A DNA stretch of 64,000 nucleotides from Intestinibacillus massiliensis. GTDB lineage: Bacteria > Bacillota > Clostridia > Oscillospirales > Butyricicoccaceae. Under the pieces are notes generated by a model that worked only from the letters and a program-made list of their open reading frames with translations, had not been told where the DNA came from and did no database searches. The position numbers and the translations under genes are program-made. This document shows, piece after piece, positions 36,829 through 45,365 of the stretch. Within the stretch, counting starts at the first letter, position 1; every line of letters starts with the position of its first letter. The stretch covers positions 124,001 to 188,000 of the forward strand of contig JAJUJC010000001.1 of the NCBI GenBank assembly GCA_029267335.1. Direction: 5' to 3'.

Positions 36829-36856
36829 GCCCCTCTGACAATTCTGTCAAAGGAGC
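36829..36856 (-). terminator. Second terminator-like hairpin directly before trpE
   Basis: On the minus strand GCTCCTTTGACA pairs over 12 positions (three G-U pairs) with TGTCAGAGGGGC and is followed by ATTTTGTTTT. It sits between the T-box terminator and the trpE ribosome site. Its left arm resembles the left arm of the T-box terminator. Confidence 0.75.
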
Positions 36857-36864
36857 ATGAAAAC

Positions 36865-37165
36865 AAAAAACGTCCTTGACAGAAATATCTTAATTTCTGT
36901 CAAGGACGAACAAAGCAAATTATCCGCGGTACCACCTTGGTTCACGGCATGTCAAATGCCGCGCGCTCGGCAGGATACAATCATATCCTCGGCAACTGAC
37001 GTATGCCCACACGTTGCAGAATACTTTGCGCAAAATACGCATTTGACTGCACCCTCAGCGGTCCATTTGACAACTTGTTTCTTACCCGACTCTCAGCATC
37101 ACGGGCTCTCTGTAAAGGCATCATTGCCGTTATCTCCGCTTCAACGGTTTATTCTATTAAATTAG
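36865..37165 (-). promoter_or_regulatory. Tryptophan T-box leader (UGG specifier) of trpEGDCFBA
   Basis: The minus-strand leader holds the T-box AAGGTGGTACCGCGG (36924-36938), followed by a strong terminator of GTCCTTGACAGAAAT and ATTTCTGTCAAGGAC with a T-run (36865-36907). Stem I has CAGAGAG, and the specifier loop reads CAAATGGACC, giving TGG, the Trp codon, at 37063-37065. Uncharged tRNA-Trp should allow readthrough into trpE. Confidence 0.95.
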
Positions 37166-37169
37166 GTTT

Positions 37170-37198
37170 ATCATACCGCAAGGATATGACTTTGTCAA
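37170..37198 (-). promoter_or_regulatory. Promoter of the trp operon
   Basis: TTGACA and TATGAT are 17 bases apart on the minus strand, just upstream of the T-box leader; both match vegetative consensus very closely. Confidence 0.85.
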
Positions 37199-37249
37199 GT
37201 GTTATTTCAAAAAAACAAAGTGTAAAAATCATATCCCATGGGAAAGCGA

Positions 37250-39091
37250 TCAGTCCAGCTCCAGTTTTCCGGTATAGAGCTGATAATATCTGCCGCCGAG
37301 CGCGAGCAGATCGTCATGCGTGCCGCGTTCTTCGATACGGCCCTGCTCCATGACCAAAATCGCGTTCGATTCGCGCACAGTCGACAGGCGATGCGCGATG
37401 ATAAATGTCGTGCGGTTTTGCATTAAACGGTCAAGACCGTACTCGATATGGCGCTCGGTACGCGTATCGACAGAGCTGGTCGCTTCGTCAAGGATCAAAA
37501 TAGGCGCATTGGCGAGGGCGGCGCGCGCAATGTTCAGCAGCTGGCGCTGCCCCTGGCTCAGATTCGCGCCATCGCCTTCGATTACGGTCTGGTACCCTTG
37601 CGGTAAGCGCATGATGAAGGAATGCGCACTTGCCAGCTTTGCTGCGGCAATCACCTCATCCTCGCTGGCATCCAGTCGTCCGTAGCGGATATTGTCGAGG
37701 ATCGTACCGGTAAACAGGTGTGTATCTTGCAGCACCACGGAAATGGCGCGCCGCAGACTTTCTCGTGCGATTTTTTGCAGTGGGATGCCGTCGATGCTGA
37801 TCGTGCCCTCATTCACATCGTAAAAATGTGTCAACAGATTGGTCACGGTGGTTTTGCCCGCACCGGTGGAACCGACGAAGGCGATTTTCTGTCCCGGCTT
37901 CGCGTAGAGTGAAATATCGTGCAAAACGACCTTCTCCGGTGTGTAACCGAATGTTACATGGTCGAATTTTACATCTCCGCGCACAGGGATCGCGTGCTGT
38001 GCGTTCTGCCAGTACCACGCGCCGTCGCGCTCTACGAGCGTATAGTCCGGTGCATCGTTCGTGTGCTCTGGTGTTTCTGCAATGACTTCAAAAATGCGCT
38101 CTGCACCTGCGATGGCGGTCACGACCGCATTATATTGGTTGGACGCCTCGGTCAACGGACGGCTGAACTGCTGCACAAGCTGCAAAAAGACGACCAGTCC
38201 GCCGACGCTCAGGTAGCCGAACGCCGAAAGCACGCCGCCGACCGCTGCAATGAGTGCAAAATTGATGCTGTTGATGTTACGGCTAAGCGGCATCATCATA
38301 CCCGCATATCGCTGGGCGGCGGTCGCGGATTCTTGCAATGCACGGTTGCGCACGCCAAATTCCGCGGAGGAACGCTCTTCGTAACCAAACACCTTGACGA
38401 CCTTGGCGCCCGTCATCATTTCCTCGATATAACCGTTGACCGCGCCGAGATTCTTTTGCTGTGCCGCAAAATATTTGCTGCTGCGCTTCATGACCGTCGT
38501 GACAGCAAAGATCAAAATCGGCGTAAAACACAGCGTGAGCAGCGTCAACGGGATGCTGCGATACAGCATGAGTGCCAAAATACCGACGATCGTGATGACG
38601 CTCGAAAACAGGGTTGTCAGCCCGTTTTGCAGCGCTTCGTTGAGCGTATCCACGTCATTTGTGAAGCGGCTCATCATTTCGCCGTGCGTGCGGGTATCGA
38701 AGTAGCGCACGGGCAGCGACTGCAAATGCTGAAAAAGATCACGGCGCACATCGTGGATCGTATGCTGCGCAATATAGACCATCAGACGGGACTGCGCATA
38801 CGCCGCCGCGCAGGACAGGATATAGATGCCGAGCAGCACTGCCGCACCGCGCGCAAGACCGCTCAAACGCTCTGCAACCGTAGGGTTTCCCTTGACTGGC
38901 GCGAGAAAATTGTCGATGATGGGCTGCAAATAACTGGTGCCCGCAAGAGATGCCGCAATATTGGCAAATACCATCAAAAAAGCGACAATGAGCAGCACGC
39001 GATAACGGCGCAGATACCCGCCGAGCTTTGCCAGCGTTTCACGCAGGTGTTTGGGCTTTTGCAGCCGCATGGGTTTTACAGGGCCGGGCAT
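37250..39091 (-). CDS. ABC transporter, fused permease and ATPase (exporter half, consensus site)
   Basis: This is one half of an ABC exporter (613 residues), with an N-terminal six-helix transmembrane domain (residues ~20-320) and a C-terminal ATPase: Walker A GSTGAGKT, signature LSQGQRQLL, Walker B ILILDEATSSVD with the catalytic glutamate, and the switch His in IIAHRLSTV. It overlaps the partner gene's end by 16 bases and should pair with it. Substrate prediction is not possible, but multidrug or lipid-like exporters have this layout. Confidence 0.95.
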   Translation of the reverse strand: MPGPVKPMRLQKPKHLRETLAKLGGYLRRYRVLLIVAFLMVFANIAASLAGTSYLQPIIDNFLAPVKGNPTVAERLSGLARGAAVLLGIYILSCAAAYAQSRLMVYIAQHTIHDVRRDLFQHLQSLPVRYFDTRTHGEMMSRFTNDVDTLNEALQNGLTTLFSSVITIVGILALMLYRSIPLTLLTLCFTPILIFAVTTVMKRSSKYFAAQQKNLGAVNGYIEEMMTGAKVVKVFGYEERSSAEFGVRNRALQESATAAQRYAGMMMPLSRNINSINFALIAAVGGVLSAFGYLSVGGLVVFLQLVQQFSRPLTEASNQYNAVVTAIAGAERIFEVIAETPEHTNDAPDYTLVERDGAWYWQNAQHAIPVRGDVKFDHVTFGYTPEKVVLHDISLYAKPGQKIAFVGSTGAGKTTVTNLLTHFYDVNEGTISIDGIPLQKIARESLRRAISVVLQDTHLFTGTILDNIRYGRLDASEDEVIAAAKLASAHSFIMRLPQGYQTVIEGDGANLSQGQRQLLNIARAALANAPILILDEATSSVDTRTERHIEYGLDRLMQNRTTFIIAHRLSTVRESNAILVMEQGRIEERGTHDDLLALGGRYYQLYTGKLELD

Positions 39092-40824
39092 GCTGTTGCC
39101 CCCTCTCTCTGCTGAGACTGATAGATTTCATGATACGCTGTGCACGATGCAAGCAGTTCTTCATGTGTGCCCTTGCCCACGATTTGCCCGTCGTCCATGA
39201 CGACGATCTGATCGGCATCGCGCACCGAGCTGATGCGCTGCGCGATGAGCAGGATTGTGGTGTCCGCAAGTTGTTCACGAAATGCAGCGCGCAGGCGCTG
39301 CTCGGTTGCGGTATCGACCGCACTGGTGGAATCGTCGAGAATCAGTATTTTCGGATGGCGCAGCAGCGCGCGTGCGATACATAGACGCTGCTTTTGTCCG
39401 CCGGATACGTTCACGCCTCCCTGCTCGATCCAGGTGTCGTAGCCTTTGGGGAAGGAACGGATGAACTCGTGTGCCTGTGCCGCCTTGGCTGCGCGCACGA
39501 GATCGTCCTCGGTGGCCTCGGGATCGCCCCAACGCAGGTTATCCGCGATCGTGCCAGAGAACAGCGTATTGTTTTGCAGCACAACGCTGATTTCTTCGTG
39601 AAGCGTTTGCAGCCGATAGTCGCGCACATCTCGCCCGTCGAGCAGAATCGCGCCCTCGGTCACATCGTACAGACGCGGAATGAGGGAAATGAGCGAGGTT
39701 TTGCCTGCACCCGTGCCACCGATGATCGCAGTCATCTGTCCCGGCTCAATCGTCAGATTGATATGAGAGAGCACAGGTTCGCCGCGATCCTCCGTGTTAT
39801 AGCGAAACGATACGTCCCGAAAAGCGATCTGTCCGCGCAGATTGTCTGCGGAAACCGCATCCGGCGCATCCGCCAAGTCGGGCTGCGTATCAAGCACTTC
39901 ACAGATACGCTGATACGATGCGCTCGCGCGTGAAAGCACCATGAACATCATAGCGAGCATCATCAGAGAGAACAGAATTTGCAGGATATAGTTGATGAAT
40001 TTGCTCATTTCCGCAACTGTCAGTGTGCCAAAGACGATTTGTCGTCCGCCGAAAAAGACGACTGCGACGATTGTTGCGTTCATGACGAACATCATCAGCG
40101 GCATGTTGAGCACGATGGCGTACATTGCGTCCATCGAGGCTTTCATCTGCCGCTTACTCGCCTGCTCGAACTTTTCCTTTTCACGCGTTTCGCGCACAAA
40201 GGACTTGACGACGCGCATATTTGTGACGTTTTCCTGCACGGTGCGATTGAGATGATCGACGCTTTGTTGCATCTTACGAAACAGCGGCAGCGCACGCCAT
40301 ACGAGGAGCACGAGCAGCACAAGCAGCGCCGGGATCGACACCCCAAGGATGAGCGCAAGCTGTGCATTGATGCCGATTGCCATAATGAGTGCAAACGGCA
40401 GCATGAGCGGCGCGCGTATCATCATACGCATGCCCATCGTGACTACATTTTGCAGTTGCGTGATGTCATTGGTCAGACGGGTGCTCAGAGATGCGGTAGA
40501 AAAACTGTCGATGTTGCGAAAAGAAAAGCTTTGCACCTTGGCAAACAATTTCTCGCGCAGATTGGCGGAAAAGCCCACGCCGGCTTTTGCGGAAACACCT
40601 GCGTTGCTGCATCCGGCAATGAGGCCAACGATCGCAACCGCGATCATAAGCACGCCAATCTTGAGGATATAAGGAATGTTTCCGGCGCCGATGCCGCGCT
40701 CGCCAATGATGTTTGCCATCAGGGTCGGCTGAATGACTTCACAAAAGACATCCAACATCATGAGCAACACAGCTGCAAACACCTGTTTTCGATACGGTTT
40801 GAGACAGCTTAGGATCTCTTTCAA
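39076..40824 (-). CDS. ABC transporter, fused permease and ATPase (degenerate-site partner half)
   Basis: The start was set to TTG 40824, which has AAAAGGAGCG just upstream and gives LKEILSCLKPYRKQ at the N-terminus (582 residues); the ORF-track ATG further upstream is inside the terminator region of the kinase gene. It has the usual membrane domain and ATPase with Walker A GGTGAGKTS, signature VSGGQKQR and Walker B ILILDDSTSAVD. The catalytic Glu is Asp, which marks the degenerate site of heterodimeric exporters such as the BmrCD and TM287/288 types. The partner gene follows and overlaps it by 16 bases. Confidence 0.93.
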   Translation of the reverse strand: MKEILSCLKPYRKQVFAAVLLMMLDVFCEVIQPTLMANIIGERGIGAGNIPYILKIGVLMIAVAIVGLIAGCSNAGVSAKAGVGFSANLREKLFAKVQSFSFRNIDSFSTASLSTRLTNDITQLQNVVTMGMRMMIRAPLMLPFALIMAIGINAQLALILGVSIPALLVLLVLLVWRALPLFRKMQQSVDHLNRTVQENVTNMRVVKSFVRETREKEKFEQASKRQMKASMDAMYAIVLNMPLMMFVMNATIVAVVFFGGRQIVFGTLTVAEMSKFINYILQILFSLMMLAMMFMVLSRASASYQRICEVLDTQPDLADAPDAVSADNLRGQIAFRDVSFRYNTEDRGEPVLSHINLTIEPGQMTAIIGGTGAGKTSLISLIPRLYDVTEGAILLDGRDVRDYRLQTLHEEISVVLQNNTLFSGTIADNLRWGDPEATEDDLVRAAKAAQAHEFIRSFPKGYDTWIEQGGVNVSGGQKQRLCIARALLRHPKILILDDSTSAVDTATEQRLRAAFREQLADTTILLIAQRISSVRDADQIVVMDDGQIVGKGTHEELLASCTAYHEIYQSQQREGATACPAL

Positions 40825-40875
40825 ATTGCATGCGCTCCTTTTCCGGAAGTTAATACGATCATCGCGAAAAAATTG

Positions 40876-40901
40876 GGCTGCCGAAGATCGTTTCGGCAGC
40901 C
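40876..40901 (-). terminator. Terminator between the lipid kinase and ABC genes
   Basis: GGCTGCCGAA and TTCGGCAGCC form a 10-bp stem followed on the minus strand by CAATTTTTT. It is placed just after the kinase stop, so the ABC pair may use readthrough or its own promoter. Confidence 0.78.
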
Positions 40902-40907
40902 AGTGCA

Positions 40908-41810
40908 TTAGGTTTCTGCTTCGCCCGCTTCCGTGAACAGGCGCAACGCTTGTTTGCAGTTTTCAATCCACACACTTGGCGGCGCACCGCCGAATTCTCC
41001 ATCGAGCGTCCACGGCATACCCAAGGTGTTTTCAAAGCAGACACGTGCCGTCTTGAAGTGGCAAATTTGCTCAGAACGCATGTCCTGGGCAAGCAGCATA
41101 TTGATGATGCCCTGTAGCTGCACAGGATTTTCAGGCTGCCGCACAAGCAATACCTCGAACAATCCATCATCCATCTCAACATCCGCGCCCGGCATCTCCA
41201 TGATGCCGCCGATGGTGCGGGCATTGGTCACCATGCCGTAGATAAAGTCGCCCTCAAGCTGCACCTCGGCACTGTCGACCTTGAGGTGGTATGCTTTGAT
41301 GCTCGGCAGTGTTTTGATGCCCTCCAGCACATAGGCGGCATGCCCTAAGAGATTCTTTGTGGGCTGCGGCGTGGTATAGGAAACGCCGGTGAATGCACCA
41401 AAAGCAGCAATATAGGTGAAAAACCGATCATTGAATCGCCCAACATCGATGTTGACGGTGTGCTCCCCTGCCGCGATGCGAGTCGCATCCTCGGGGTATT
41501 TCGGGATGCAGAGGCTGCTTGCAAAGTCGTTTGTCGTGCCCGCGGGAATATAGCCGAGCGGTGGGCAGTGCGCAAGCGACATCAGACCATTCACGACCTC
41601 GTCCAACGTGCCGTCACCGCCTGCGCACAGGATACGATCATATGCCATCGCGTGTTCGCGGACAATACGTTCCGCATCCTGCGGCCCCTGTGTCAAACGC
41701 ACGGTGGGTTCAAACCCGGCTGCGCACAAAATATCCAGACAATCGAGCAGATCTTCACGCATTACCTGCTGACCCGAATGCGGATTGATGATGAAAAGGA
41801 CTTTCTTCAT
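40908..41810 (-). CDS. Diacylglycerol/lipid kinase family protein
   Basis: This soluble lipid kinase of the DagK/YegS family phosphorylates diacylglycerol or a related lipid. I set the start at ATG 41810, with AAGGAGG 7 bases upstream. The 300-residue product carries the nucleotide motif IINPHSG, the catalytic GGDGTLDEVVNGLM and the phosphate-binding PAGTTNDFASSL. The gene stands between htpG and the ABC genes and is likely to be its own transcript. Confidence 0.9.
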   Translation of the reverse strand: MKKVLFIINPHSGQQVMREDLLDCLDILCAAGFEPTVRLTQGPQDAERIVREHAMAYDRILCAGGDGTLDEVVNGLMSLAHCPPLGYIPAGTTNDFASSLCIPKYPEDATRIAAGEHTVNIDVGRFNDRFFTYIAAFGAFTGVSYTTPQPTKNLLGHAAYVLEGIKTLPSIKAYHLKVDSAEVQLEGDFIYGMVTNARTIGGIMEMPGADVEMDDGLFEVLLVRQPENPVQLQGIINMLLAQDMRSEQICHFKTARVCFENTLGMPWTLDGEFGGAPPSVWIENCKQALRLFTEAGEAET

Positions 41811-41883
41811 ATAATCGCCTCCTTTTCCCATGGTTCAGTATCGCATCGGTTTGTGTACTTTATGTGTCAATAAGAGATTTTAT

Positions 41884-43797
41884 TTATACAAGCAGGCTGC
41901 ATACCGCGTTGGCATAAGCGCCCGGATCGTCGATCGGCATGCCCTCGATGAGCAGCGCCTGATCGTACAGAATGGTCGCGTACGTCGCGATCGTAGCAGT
42001 GTCGCCGCTTTCCTGCAAGGATTTGAGCTTCGCGAAGATTGCATGCTCCGGATTGAGCTCCAGCACACGCTCGGCCCGCATCTGCGCGTCACCGCCATTT
42101 TGCGCACGCAGCACCTTTTCCATTTCGAGCGACAAGCCGCCCTCGGTGGTCATGCAGCACGCATGGCTCTTGAGCTGACCGGTGAGCTGTACCTTCTTGA
42201 CCTTGTCACCCAGCGCATCCTTGACCGCTTTAAGCACCGACTCATTTTCTTCGCCGAGCTTGCGGAGCTGCTCTTTCTCTTCCTCGGTTTCAAGGTCGAG
42301 ATCGCTCTCCGTGATGGATTTAAAGGTTTTTCCCTGATAGCTTGCCATCATTTTGACGCAGAACTCGTCAATGTCATCGGTCAGGCACAGCACTTCGTAA
42401 CCCTTGTCACGCAGCTGCTCAAACCGCGGCAGCGCCTCGATCTTAGCAACATTCTCGCCGCAGGCATAGTAAATATCGGTTTGGCCTTCCTGCATACGGG
42501 AGACATACTCTTCGAGGGTGACAAGCTTGCCCTCGGTCGACGAATAGTACAGCAGCAGGTCCATGAGCATATCCTTGTGCGCACCATAGTTTACATATGC
42601 ACCGTACTTGAGTTGGCGACCGAATGCGCGAAAGAAGGTTTCATACTTTTCGCGTTCATTCTTTTGCAGATGGAGCAGTTCGCTCTTGATCTTTTTTTCC
42701 AAACTGCTTGCGATGACCTTGAGATGACGGTCGTGCTGGAGCAGTTCACGCGAGATGTTGAGGGAAAGATCTGCACTATCCACTAGTCCACGCACAAAGC
42801 TGAAGTGATCGGGCAGCAGATCGGCGCATTTGTCCATGATGAGTACGCCATTGGAATAAAGCTGAAGCCCCTTTTCGTAGTCCTTGGTATAGTAATCAAA
42901 CGGTGCGCGTGCCGGTACAAAGAGCAGCGCGTGATAGGTCGCCGCGCCCTCGGTGCTCGTGTGGATATGCAGCAGCGCGTCTTCGTAATCGAAGAACTTC
43001 GACTTGTAGAAATGGTTGTAGTCGTCGTCCGTCAGTTCCTTTTTCGACTTCTTCCAGATCGGAATCATCGAGTTCAGGGTGTCCAGCGTGGTGTAATCCT
43101 CATATTCGGCGGGTTTGTCGTCGGTGCCTGTGCCTTCCTTCACACGGCTATGTGTCATTTCCATGCGAATTGGGTAACGAATATAGTCGGAATACTTTTT
43201 CACGATGCTTTGCAGACGGAACTGCTCGAGATATTCATCGTACTGCTCGGTATCGGTATTGTCCTTGATGGTCAGAATAATATCGGTACCACGTTCCGCA
43301 CGGTCAGCATCCGAAATTGTATAGCCGTCGTCACCGCTCGATTCCCAGCAGGCGCATGCGCCGTCTGCGGTGCGGGTGACGACCTTGACATCTTTCGCCA
43401 CCATGAACGCCGCATAAAAGCCCACGCCGAACTGACCGATGATGTCAATATCCTCGGCGGATTCGCCCTCCTGCGACTTCATTTCCTGCTTGAACGCAAG
43501 TGAGCCGCTGCGCGCGATCGTGCCGAGGTTGCTCTCAAGCTCCTCCGCCGTCATGCCGCAGCCGCAGTCGGAAATCGTTAGGCGACGGTTTTCGCGGTCG
43601 ATGGTCAGCGTGATCGGCAACTGCTCGCGTGTGAGACCGCTATCGCCGCTTCGCATTGCATTAAAATAAAACTTATCCGTTGCGTCCGACGCGTTGGAGA
43701 TCAGCTCGCGCAAAAAAATCTCTTTGTGCGTGTAGATGGAGTTGATCATCAGATCAAGCAATCGTTTGGATTCGGTTTTGAATTGCTTCTTTGCCAT
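41884..43797 (-). CDS. htpG: Hsp90-family molecular chaperone HtpG
   Basis: HtpG is the bacterial Hsp90, an ATP-driven homodimeric chaperone. The ATG at 43797 (AAGAGGTG upstream) is preferred over 43806. The 637-residue product shows the GHKL ATPase motifs ELISNASDATDK, DCGCGMT and IGQFGVGFYAAF in the N-terminal domain, then the middle domain with SLNISRELLQ, and a C-terminal dimerisation part. A CIRCE element and a palindromic leader precede it, indicating HrcA control. Nothing else follows in its transcript. Confidence 0.96.
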   Translation of the reverse strand: MAKKQFKTESKRLLDLMINSIYTHKEIFLRELISNASDATDKFYFNAMRSGDSGLTREQLPITLTIDRENRRLTISDCGCGMTAEELESNLGTIARSGSLAFKQEMKSQEGESAEDIDIIGQFGVGFYAAFMVAKDVKVVTRTADGACACWESSGDDGYTISDADRAERGTDIILTIKDNTDTEQYDEYLEQFRLQSIVKKYSDYIRYPIRMEMTHSRVKEGTGTDDKPAEYEDYTTLDTLNSMIPIWKKSKKELTDDDYNHFYKSKFFDYEDALLHIHTSTEGAATYHALLFVPARAPFDYYTKDYEKGLQLYSNGVLIMDKCADLLPDHFSFVRGLVDSADLSLNISRELLQHDRHLKVIASSLEKKIKSELLHLQKNEREKYETFFRAFGRQLKYGAYVNYGAHKDMLMDLLLYYSSTEGKLVTLEEYVSRMQEGQTDIYYACGENVAKIEALPRFEQLRDKGYEVLCLTDDIDEFCVKMMASYQGKTFKSITESDLDLETEEEKEQLRKLGEENESVLKAVKDALGDKVKKVQLTGQLKSHACCMTTEGGLSLEMEKVLRAQNGGDAQMRAERVLELNPEHAIFAKLKSLQESGDTATIATYATILYDQALLIEGMPIDDPGAYANAVCSLLV

Positions 43798-43837
43798 GGA
43801 AAACACCTCTTGATGATTTTATGGTTGTATACAGTTT

Positions 43838-43878
43838 CCATCATGGTTCAAATGCATTGCATTTTACTATAATGATGG
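43838..43878 (-). promoter_or_regulatory. Palindromic leader hairpin in the htpG 5' region
   Basis: An outer CCATCAT/ATGATGG pair surrounds a second palindrome, AAATGCA-T-TGCATTT. It lies between the CIRCE element and the htpG start and should fold into a branched or long hairpin in the 5' leader. A role in temperature response or mRNA stability is possible but unproven. Confidence 0.55.
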
Positions 43879-43888
43879 AAAAACCTTT

Positions 43889-43915
43889 TTGGCACTCATG
43901 CGTTGTGAGTGCTAA
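43889..43915. promoter_or_regulatory. CIRCE element (HrcA operator) before htpG
   Basis: TTGGCACTC - 9 bases - GAGTGCTAA matches the CIRCE consensus TTAGCACTC-N9-GAGTGCTAA with one mismatch. It sits just downstream of the TATAAT box, at the likely transcript start of htpG, so HrcA should repress it. Confidence 0.9.
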
Positions 43916-44024
43916 CGCTATTATACTAGACCTTTTTTCGGTAAAAATCAAGAGTGTCATATAAAATTAACAAATTCACCCTGCATAGGGCGCGCATAAT
44001 ATCGCATGAAAATTTGCTTTTCTC

Positions 44025-44053
44025 TTGCACGCACGCGGGATATTCTGTATAAT
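44025..44053 (+). promoter_or_regulatory. Promoter of the carboxy(nor)spermidine dehydrogenase gene
   Basis: TTGCAC and TATAAT are 17 bases apart on the plus strand, about 45 bases before the start codon of the gene. Confidence 0.75.
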
Positions 44054-44096
44054 TGAGGGTATATAAGGAATGGAAACTTAAAGGAGGTCATTTATC

Positions 44097-45299
44097 ATGG
44101 GAAAGGCGCTCATTATCGGCGCGGGCGGTGTTGCCGGCGTTGCCATCCATAAATGCTGTCAGTATTCCGAGGTGTTCGACGAGATCATGATCGCGAGCCG
44201 CACCAAGGCGAAGTGCGATGCATTCGCGCAGGAGCTTGCGGGCAAGACCCGCACGCGCATCCGCACCGCAAAGGTCGACGCGAACAACGTACAGGAGCTG
44301 ATTGCGCTCATCGAGGAGTTCAAGCCCGACGTCGTGCTCAACCTCGCGCTCCCCTATCAGGATCTGACGATCATGGACGCATGCCTTGCGACCAAGACGC
44401 ACTATGTCGATACCGCAAACTACGAGCCGGAGGACACGGCGAAGTTCGAGTACAGCTGGCAGTGGGCATATCGCGAACGCTTTAAGGAAGCGGGTATCTG
44501 CGCGGTGCTTGGTTCGGGCTTTGATCCGGGCGTGACAGGTGTGTTCTCTGCATATGCGCTCAAGCATCAGTTCGATGAGATCAACTATATTGATATTCTC
44601 GACTGCAACGGCGGCGACCACGGCTATCCGTTTGCCACCAACTTCAACCCCGAGATCAACATCCGCGAGGTCACAGCAAACGGTTCCTACTGGGAGGATG
44701 GTCACTGGGTCGAGACCGCGCCGATGGAAATCAAGCGTGAGTATGACTTTAAGGGCGTGGGCAAGAAGGATATGTATCTGCTGCACCATGAGGAGCTGGA
44801 GTCCCTCGGTATCAATATTCCGGGTATCAAGCGCATTCGCTTCTTCATGACCTTCGGTCAGAGCTATCTGACCCATCTGCAGTGCCTGCAAAATGTCGGC
44901 ATGACCTCGATCGAACCGATCGACTTTGAGGGCAAGCAGATCGTACCGCTGCAATTCCTCAAGGCGGTCCTGCCCGACCCGGCAAGCCTCGGCCCGCGCA
45001 CGGTCGGCAAGACCAATATCGGTTGCATCTTCCAGGGCAAGAAGGATGGTAAGGACAAGACCTACTATCTCTACAATATTTGCGATCATCAGGAGTGCTA
45101 TCGCGAGGTCGGCTCCCAGGCGATCTCCTACACGACCGGTGTGCCCGCAATGATCGGCGCGGCACTCGTAATGACCGGCAAGTGGTGCAAGCCCGGCGTT
45201 TACAACGTGGAAGAGTTCGATCCGGATCCGTTCATGGATCTGCTCAACCGCTTCGGTCTGCCGTGGGAAGAGGATTTCAACCCCACGCTGGTCGACTGA
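44097..45299 (+). CDS. Carboxynorspermidine/carboxyspermidine dehydrogenase (saccharopine dehydrogenase family)
   Basis: This NADPH-dependent enzyme reductively condenses aspartate semialdehyde with a diamine (diaminopropane or putrescine) to give carboxynorspermidine or carboxyspermidine. The 400-residue protein begins with the Rossmann motif GAGGVAGVAIHK and contains VLGSGFDPGVTGVFSAYAL and NGGDHGYPFATNF, all of the Lys1/CANSDH subfamily. The gene is expressed from a clear promoter with AAAGGAGG before the ATG. The matching decarboxylase follows, so together they form the alternative spermidine route of anaerobes. Confidence 0.92.
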   Translation: MGKALIIGAGGVAGVAIHKCCQYSEVFDEIMIASRTKAKCDAFAQELAGKTRTRIRTAKVDANNVQELIALIEEFKPDVVLNLALPYQDLTIMDACLATKTHYVDTANYEPEDTAKFEYSWQWAYRERFKEAGICAVLGSGFDPGVTGVFSAYALKHQFDEINYIDILDCNGGDHGYPFATNFNPEINIREVTANGSYWEDGHWVETAPMEIKREYDFKGVGKKDMYLLHHEELESLGINIPGIKRIRFFMTFGQSYLTHLQCLQNVGMTSIEPIDFEGKQIVPLQFLKAVLPDPASLGPRTVGKTNIGCIFQGKKDGKDKTYYLYNICDHQECYREVGSQAISYTTGVPAMIGAALVMTGKWCKPGVYNVEEFDPDPFMDLLNRFGLPWEEDFNPTLVD

Positions 45300-45310
45300 G
45301 TGTGACCAAA

Positions 45311-45337
45311 AAGGGTCAGCCGTTTTGGCTGACCCTT
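45311..45337 (+). terminator. Hairpin between the dehydrogenase and decarboxylase genes
   Basis: AAGGGTCAGCC and GGCTGACCCTT form an 11-bp stem followed by a weak T-stretch (GATTTTCG). It may partially terminate, so the second gene could be expressed at a lower level. Confidence 0.75.
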
Positions 45338-45365
45338 GATTTTCGTATCAGAAAGGACTCATTTC

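Noticed and set aside
37919-39115. A 398-aa open frame on the plus strand opposite the ABC gene
   Set aside because: Composition is rich in Arg/His/Cys, as in reverse-strand reading of membrane and ATPase domains; no start site.
44088-45089. A 333-aa frame on the minus strand opposite the dehydrogenase
   Set aside because: The plus-strand gene has a promoter, ribosome site and family motifs; this is its mirror.
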